Below, piece by piece: positions 6,846 through 8,838 of a stretch of DNA of 8,838 nt (within the stretch, counting starts at the first letter, position 1; each line of letters opens with the position of its first letter). The stretch comes from QPIN01 sp964399475 (GTDB taxonomy: Bacteria > Pseudomonadota > Gammaproteobacteria > Methylococcales > Methylomonadaceae), in NCBI GenBank assembly GCA_964399475.1, contig CAYNRB010000133.1, forward strand, positions 1-8,838, read 5' to 3'. Under the pieces are notes generated by a model. The model saw only the letters and a program-made list of their open reading frames with translations, searched no databases and was not told the DNA's origin. The position numbers and the translations under genes were made by a program.

Positions 6846-6877
6846 GTAGGGTGGACAGCCTTTTTTGACCACCCTAC
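6846..6877. repeat. GTAGGGTGG palindromic hairpin
   Basis: GTAGGGTGG (6846-6854) and CCACCCTAC (6869-6877) pair perfectly. The stem can continue past an A-A mismatch with CA/TG, leaving a T-rich loop. It is GC-rich in an AT-rich gap. Palindromes of this GTAGGGTGG type are, as I recall, dispersed in many proteobacterial genomes. On neither strand does a T-run follow the stem, so an intrinsic terminator is not supported, although the RNA hairpin could shield the 3' end of the acyl carrier protein message. Confidence 0.6.
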
Positions 6878-6957
6878 GCGCTCTTATATTTTCAACTTAC
6901 CTATAATTTATAGTGGATACAAATTTTATATGATTATAAAATAATTTTCTACCACTT

Positions 6958-6990
6958 AGAAATGGGTACAAAATAACTTGAGCATCTGGC
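6958..6990 (+). repeat. Partial copy of the 4768-4929 element end
   Basis: These 33 bases match the left end of the inverted-repeat element (4770-4802) at 27 positions, including an exact AAATAACTTGAGCA (6971-6984 against 4783-4796); most differences are transitions. No matching opposite end is visible nearby, so it appears to be a solo or decayed end. It lies just downstream of the acyl carrier protein stop. Confidence 0.6.
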
Positions 6991-7008
6991 ATATTATTGA
7001 ATACTTAC

Positions 7009-7254
7009 TTATAATTTACTTTCAATAAACGCCATTAAACTCCCAAAAGTTTCAAATGCTTCAGCACTTATTTCATCATCATCAACAACACAATCTAAAT
7101 TTTCTTCTATTGCAGTAATTATATTAACCACTCCCATAGAATCAAGCTCAGGCAAGGCTCCTAATAATGGAGTGTCTTTGGTAAAAGAATTTACCATGTC
7201 ACCTAGTTGTATTTGTTGTTGTAAAATTGATTTTAATAATTTTTCAATATCCAT
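7009..7254 (-). CDS. Acyl carrier protein
   Basis: Small acidic carrier protein of 81 residues, the usual size for a stand-alone acyl carrier protein. The phosphopantetheine attachment site is the Ser39 of LDSMGVVNII (37-46), following PLLGALPEL, with the acidic helix-rich remainder (EENLDCVVDDDEI) typical of the fold. A holo-protein synthase elsewhere would attach the 4'-phosphopantetheine arm; the carrier would then hold an acyl or amino-acyl group as a thioester in the cytoplasm. The start has GAG five bases upstream. It sits between the O-ligase-like gene (139 bases before it) and hydrolase 2 (251 bases after it), a position typical of exosortase A EPS loci, where the carrier normally accompanies an acyl-CoA ligase. 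It is more likely dedicated to the EPS than to general fatty acid synthesis. The loaded group is unknown. Confidence 0.92.
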   Translation of the reverse strand: MDIEKLLKSILQQQIQLGDMVNSFTKDTPLLGALPELDSMGVVNIITAIEENLDCVVDDDEISAEAFETFGSLMAFIESKL

Positions 7255-7286
7255 CTTTACTCATTTTATATTGTTACTTTAAATTT

Positions 7287-7353
7287 AGGAGCCTGTACGA
7301 AATAACTTCGCCAACGGGTTAGGCAACACGCAATAAATAAGATACCCATCTTA
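7287..7353 (+). repeat. Repeat fragment: element end joined to 22-bp motif and hairpin
   Basis: This lies in the 139-bp gap between the ligase-like gene and the acyl carrier protein gene. The first part (7287-7315) shares ACGAAATAACTT and its outer AGGA with the ends of the 4768-4929 element and resembles its right end most closely. It runs into the third copy of the 22-bp motif (7319-7340, here reading TTAGG...CGCAATAAATAA) and then a TAAGAT-ACCC-ATCTTA hairpin (7338-7353). On the minus strand that hairpin is followed by TTTATT, so weak termination after the ligase gene is conceivable, but the stem is short and AT-rich. Confidence 0.55.
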
Positions 7354-7393
7354 CTTGCACCAAAGCATAAGAATCGCTAAAGCTTTTCTAATC

Positions 7394-8722
7394 TTATTGT
7401 ATATATCCTTGTTCATTTAAAAGACTTTTAGACTTTTTTTCTTTTGGTAGCTGTTCTTCTTTATCTGCATTAGGCATTTGCAGCTGTTTTTTGGCAAGTT
7501 CTCTCAACAATATAATGATTCCTAAATAATGCCAAGGCAAATCAAAATATGAAAGACTTAAAAAAGCCCCTCCTGAAAAATAAGCAAGCAGAGCTACTTT
7601 AAACATCTTAGCTAATTCTGCAATCCATGCAACGTCTGAACGTTGACTACATTGCTTGATCAAGGAATTACAATATATCCAACCAGTAAAAAATGACAAC
7701 AAATACAAAAACAATCCCACCCATCCATGTTCACCCAAAATACTAAAATAAATACTATGTGCAACAAAAGCTTTTTGTCTTAAGGGGTTAAATTCTGGCA
7801 AATAGGCAATATAGGTACTTTTGGACCATAAATTCAAGCCCCCCCCCAATATATTCTCATTGGCGACATTGTATGCTAAAACCCAGGCAAATATTCGCCC
7901 CATTGCAGATTCATCTTCATTATAGGTATTAATCGTATTCATTCGATCAAAAAATGAATCGGGGAGGAACATTGTCATAAAGCCAAGAAAAATTAAAATA
8001 CCCATGCCAGATACTATTTTTTTATCTGTCTGATACCAATAGTAGCTGGCTATAGTCAGGATAGCTAAAAATGCGCCTCTGGATTGTGAGCCAACAGACG
8101 AAATTCCCATTGATATGATCATAATCAACAGCAAATTTCTTTTCCACTTTGTTGTGACTTGAGTTCTCAAATAAATACCTAGTGGTATCACCATTAAAGT
8201 TGCTATAGCAAGAGAATTATTTTCTTCAATAAATGTACCTGGTGGCCCCCATACTCGGAACGCCCCGGCTGTTAATATTGTAAAAACGCCGCCTTTAGCT
8301 GAAAAATAGCCTAAGGAAAGAAATATTACCCACAATAGTTGATGTATACGTTCTTTGGTATTGAACATCATCATGGTTAAAAAAATAGGTAATAAAATTT
8401 TAATTATTTTAGTATATTGGGTTTCAGCTCTGAGCGGATGGAAAGCGAAAATTGTTGTAAGTCCCATCCATATTGTAAAAAACAATAATATATAAACAAG
8501 AACATCTTTTGGTAGTGATTTACGTTCCGAGGAAAACAGTAATACCACCATCGTTAATATTGCAGTAATCTGAGAAAATGGCATGGTATATGCAAAGCCA
8601 TAACACAAACGGTGAGGATTCATATAACCTAGCCAGGACCATAATAAAATTCCAGCGTGGGGTTTTTTAATCGTATAGCCCAGAGCGGCTAGAATCACCA
8701 GTGTTACAACAATATCACGCAT
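7394..8722 (-). CDS. O-antigen ligase-like membrane protein, exosortase A system-associated
   Basis: Multi-pass inner-membrane protein of the O-antigen ligase/polymerase (WaaL/Wzy) superfamily, in the subfamily described as the putative O-glycosylation ligase of exosortase A systems. The 442 residues form about ten or more hydrophobic helices. Recognisable family segments are LLWSWLGYMNPHR (26-38), FAYTMPFSQI (43-52), the KGGVFTILTAGAFRVWGPPG region (143-162), SQSRGA (212-217), an ILGGGLNLW stretch (291-299) in the large periplasmic loop, and VAHSIYFSILGEHGW (320-334), whose His322 fits the conserved ligase histidine. It would polymerise or transfer the lipid-linked glycan at the periplasmic face. 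The charged tail (about 415-442, rich in Lys/Glu) is cytoplasmic or disordered. The start lies nine bases after the stop of the preceding gene, so it is inside a transcript coming from the right. Codons 292-295 contain a G9 run. Confidence 0.9.
   Translation of the reverse strand: MRDIVVTLVILAALGYTIKKPHAGILLWSWLGYMNPHRLCYGFAYTMPFSQITAILTMVVLLFSSERKSLPKDVLVYILLFFTIWMGLTTIFAFHPLRAETQYTKIIKILLPIFLTMMMFNTKERIHQLLWVIFLSLGYFSAKGGVFTILTAGAFRVWGPPGTFIEENNSLAIATLMVIPLGIYLRTQVTTKWKRNLLLIMIISMGISSVGSQSRGAFLAILTIASYYWYQTDKKIVSGMGILIFLGFMTMFLPDSFFDRMNTINTYNEDESAMGRIFAWVLAYNVANENILGGGLNLWSKSTYIAYLPEFNPLRQKAFVAHSIYFSILGEHGWVGLFLYLLSFFTGWIYCNSLIKQCSQRSDVAWIAELAKMFKVALLAYFSGGAFLSLSYFDLPWHYLGIIILLRELAKKQLQMPNADKEEQLPKEKKSKSLLNEQGYIQ
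7839..7847 (-). repeat. G9 homopolymer inside the ligase gene
   Basis: Nine consecutive C on the plus strand are nine G on the coding strand, encoding the end of Leu292 and Gly293-Gly295. Gain or loss of one base would shift the frame before the conserved His322 and remove roughly the last third of the protein. Long G runs are rare in so AT-rich a region. Confidence 0.6.
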
Positions 8723-8731
8723 AATTCTTGA

Positions 8732-8838
8732 TCAATTCCAATTTCCGCTAGCGATGAGTTTTTCTTTAAGTTTTTGTTTCGGGTATTCTTTTGAATATAT
8801 AAATTCAGCTTGTATTTTAGCCTGATCCATTTTTTTAA
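8732..8838 (-). CDS. C-terminal end of an unidentified gene (partial)
   Basis: An open minus-strand frame enters from the right edge and stops nine bases before the ligase-like gene starts. Only about 34 codons are visible. They encode a lysine-rich, amphipathic end (FIYSKEYPKQKLKEKLI, then ASGNWN) with no domain I can name. Tight spacing suggests it is co-transcribed with the ligase-like gene; in EPS loci of this kind the neighbour is often a glycosyltransferase, but that is not shown here. An internal Met at 8830 means a very short stand-alone frame cannot be excluded. Confidence 0.45.
   Translation of the reverse strand, partial: KKMDQAKIQAEFIYSKEYPKQKLKEKLIASGNWN

Overview
This window is part of an exopolysaccharide (EPS) biosynthesis locus of the exosortase A/PEP-CTERM type. 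Four consecutive minus-strand genes carry the signature: the two alpha/beta-hydrolase-fold proteins recognised as exosortase A system-associated hydrolases 1 and 2, a small acyl carrier protein, and the O-antigen-ligase-like membrane protein of that system. Family names rest on recognition of sequence patterns, not on a search. The exosortase, acyl-CoA ligase and decarboxylase usual in such loci are not in the window and may lie outside it. The host is probably an AT-rich Gram-negative proteobacterium. A gammaproteobacterium such as a Methylococcales methanotroph or a Beggiatoa-like sulfur oxidiser fits the locus type and the many small dispersed repeats, but this is tentative.

Layout. At the left, two plus-strand genes encode a family 2 (GT-A) glycosyltransferase (90-998) and a family 4-like (GT-B) glycosyltransferase (1074-2162). 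A convergent gene-free gap follows (2163-2630). Everything to the right is on the minus strand. Read in transcription order from the right edge, it holds the tail of an unidentified gene (8732-8838), the O-ligase-like protein (7394-8722), the acyl carrier protein (7009-7254), hydrolase 2 (5933-6757), hydrolase 1 (5042-5914), a repeat-filled 615-bp gap, a second GT2 (3428-4426) and a sulfotransferase (2631-3374).

Likely joint role. The three glycosyltransferases assemble a surface or extracellular glycan, and the sulfotransferase could sulfate a sugar on it. The acyl carrier protein and the two hydrolase-fold proteins look like an acyl-handling module, and the ligase-like protein would polymerise or transfer the finished glycan at the periplasmic face. 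The substrate of each step is not readable from sequence.

The most notable non-textbook points are these. Neither hydrolase-fold protein has a serine nucleophile: one has Cys and the other Arg at the elbow. A G9 homopolymer in the ligase gene could act as a slippage switch. The intergenic gaps hold a network of small repeats, including a 160-bp inverted-repeat element, two related partial copies, a 22-bp motif seen three times (once over a gene's stop codon), a CTCTGTG-type palindrome and a GTAGGGTGG hairpin. I do not see a clearly undescribed system; the acyl carrier/pseudo-hydrolase module is the least understood part.
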